DNA from: CAZWMK01 sp964635065
Lineage (GTDB): Bacteria; Pseudomonadota; Alphaproteobacteria; Sphingomonadales; Sphingomonadaceae
Length of the DNA stretch: 22,426 nt
NCBI GenBank assembly: GCA_964635065.1
Contig: CAZWMK010000028.1
Location: 1 to 22,426 of the forward strand
Reading direction: 5' to 3'
Below the pieces are notes generated by a model. The model was given only the letters and a program-made list of their open reading frames with translations, made no database searches and was not told where the DNA came from. Positions 21,634 to 22,426 of the stretch are shown here, piece after piece (within the stretch, counting starts at the first letter, position 1; every line of letters begins with the position of its first letter). The translations under genes were made by a program, and so were the position numbers.

Positions 21634-22426
21634 GCGACGATGTTGACCAGCCGGTCGGGCACGACAATCACTTTTTTCGGCGTGGCGCCGGAAAGGGCGG
21701 CGATAACCTTGGCATTGGCAAGCGCCAGTGCTTCAAGATCGGCGCGCGCTGCCCCTTTCGGGGCTGTGATGGTGTCGCGCAGCTTGCCGTTGATCTGGAT
21801 AGCGATCGTCACGCTGTCGTCGACCAATAACGCCGGGTCGGCCTTGGGCCAGGGCGCATCGGCGATGAGGCCCGCCTGGCCAAGCTTTTCCCACGCTTCT
21901 TCGGCAATATGCGGCATCATCGGGGCGATGAGCTGGACAAAGCTGCGGATGGCCGTGTTGCGATCTGCCGACGGCTTGGCCTTTTCAAGCGCGGACGCCA
22001 GTTCGTAAAGGCGGGCGACGGCCTTGTTGAAGCGCAGTGCGTCGATGTCTTCGCTGACGCCGGCAATGGCCTTGTGCAGCGTGCGGACCAGATCGGCGTC
22101 GTCGCCGGTGGCGGTGGCATCGACGCTGTCGACGAGGCGCCAGACGCGCTGGACAAAGCGCCATGCGCCTTCGATCCCGGCTTCGGTCCATTGCAGGTCG
22201 CGTTCCGGCGGACTGTCGGACAAAACGAACCAGCGCGTGGCGTCGGCGCCATATTGATCAATGATCGGCGTCGGGTCGACGGTGTTCTTCTTCGACTTCG
22301 ACATCTTCTCGACGCGGCCGACATTGATGGGATCGCCCGTCGCCACCTCGACCCAGCCGTGATCGCGCTTTTCGACCGCACCCGGTTCCAGCCAGCGACC
22401 ATCCTTCGCCTTGTAGGTCTCGTGCG
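21630..22426 (-). CDS. leuS: Leucyl-tRNA synthetase, C-terminal part (cut by window edge)
   Basis: Charges tRNA(Leu) with leucine. The last 265 codons are present; the N-terminal Rossmann and editing domains lie outside the window. The visible part begins HETYKAKDGRWLEPG, holds the KMSKSKKN motif, then IIDQYGADATRWFVLSDSPPERDLQWTEAGIEGAWRF, the anticodon-binding helical domain (LIAPMMPHIAEEAW) and the C-terminal tRNA-binding domain ending in VVPDRLVNIVA. The family's full length is about 840-860 residues. Confidence 0.98.
   Translation of the reverse strand, partial: HETYKAKDGRWLEPGAVEKRDHGWVEVATGDPINVGRVEKMSKSKKNTVDPTPIIDQYGADATRWFVLSDSPPERDLQWTEAGIEGAWRFVQRVWRLVDSVDATATGDDADLVRTLHKAIAGVSEDIDALRFNKAVARLYELASALEKAKPSADRNTAIRSFVQLIAPMMPHIAEEAWEKLGQAGLIADAPWPKADPALLVDDSVTIAIQINGKLRDTITAPKGAARADLEALALANAKVIAALSGATPKKVIVVPDRLVNIVA

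Noticed and set aside
1..22426. CRISPR array, insertion sequence, prophage or defence island
   Set aside because: No direct repeat array, transposase, integrase or phage gene is visible; all genes are of core type. The HNH endonuclease stands alone.

Overview
The window looks like ordinary chromosomal housekeeping DNA of an alphaproteobacterium, most likely a member of the Sphingomonadales. This rests on the high G+C content, the gene orders etfB-etfA-3-hydroxyacyl-CoA dehydrogenase, infA-maf-RNase E/G-yacG and leuS-lptE-holA, the short-form HisG, and the short RNase E/G. The genus assignment is an inference from gene content; no rRNA or marker comparison is possible here. Coding density is very high. 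The longest gene-free stretch is 8297-8505 (209 bases), so no gap exceeds 300 bases. I see no tRNA, rRNA, CRISPR array, insertion sequence or prophage.

Layout. 1-8296 is all on the minus strand. Read in the direction of transcription it is: gluQ, a small HIG1-type membrane protein and a PduO-type cobalamin adenosyltransferase; then etfB-etfA, a 3-hydroxybutyryl-CoA dehydrogenase, an MFS transporter and argB; then a CsgG-like secreted protein; then the 5' part of acs, cut by the window edge. A 209-base divergent region with a TGTCA-N6-TGACA palindrome separates gluQ from a plus-strand HNH endonuclease (8506-9072). 9099-12690 is minus again: HAD pyrimidine 5'-nucleotidase, dapD, dapE and a LolA-like periplasmic protein. 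12829-15087 is a plus-strand lipoprotein autotransporter subtilase. 15103-17038 holds hisG-hisD (minus). 17175-19152 holds infA, maf, RNase E/G and yacG (plus, overlapping). A universal stress protein gene (19243-20049, plus) follows, with an FNR/FixK-type site upstream and a strong intrinsic terminator downstream. 20114-22426 holds leuS (3' part), lptE and holA (minus).

How the genes fit together. The etfBA, dehydrogenase and acs genes point to acyl-CoA and acetate metabolism with electrons passed to the quinone pool. dapD/dapE (lysine and peptidoglycan), argB (arginine) and hisGD (histidine) are biosynthetic. infA, gluQ, leuS and RNase E/G serve translation and RNA turnover; lptE and holA serve the outer membrane and the replisome. 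Several junctions overlap as ATGA or TTGA, which suggests translational coupling. Five genes appear to use GTG or TTG starts.

I did not find a convincing new multi-gene system. The most interesting items are local: the FNR-like class II promoter of the universal stress gene, the lipobox-bearing autotransporter protease, a candidate leaderless transcript for the nucleotidase-dap operon, the palindrome in the gluQ/HNH divergent region, and the compressed maf-RNase-yacG overlap, in which the 58-codon yacG is easily missed.
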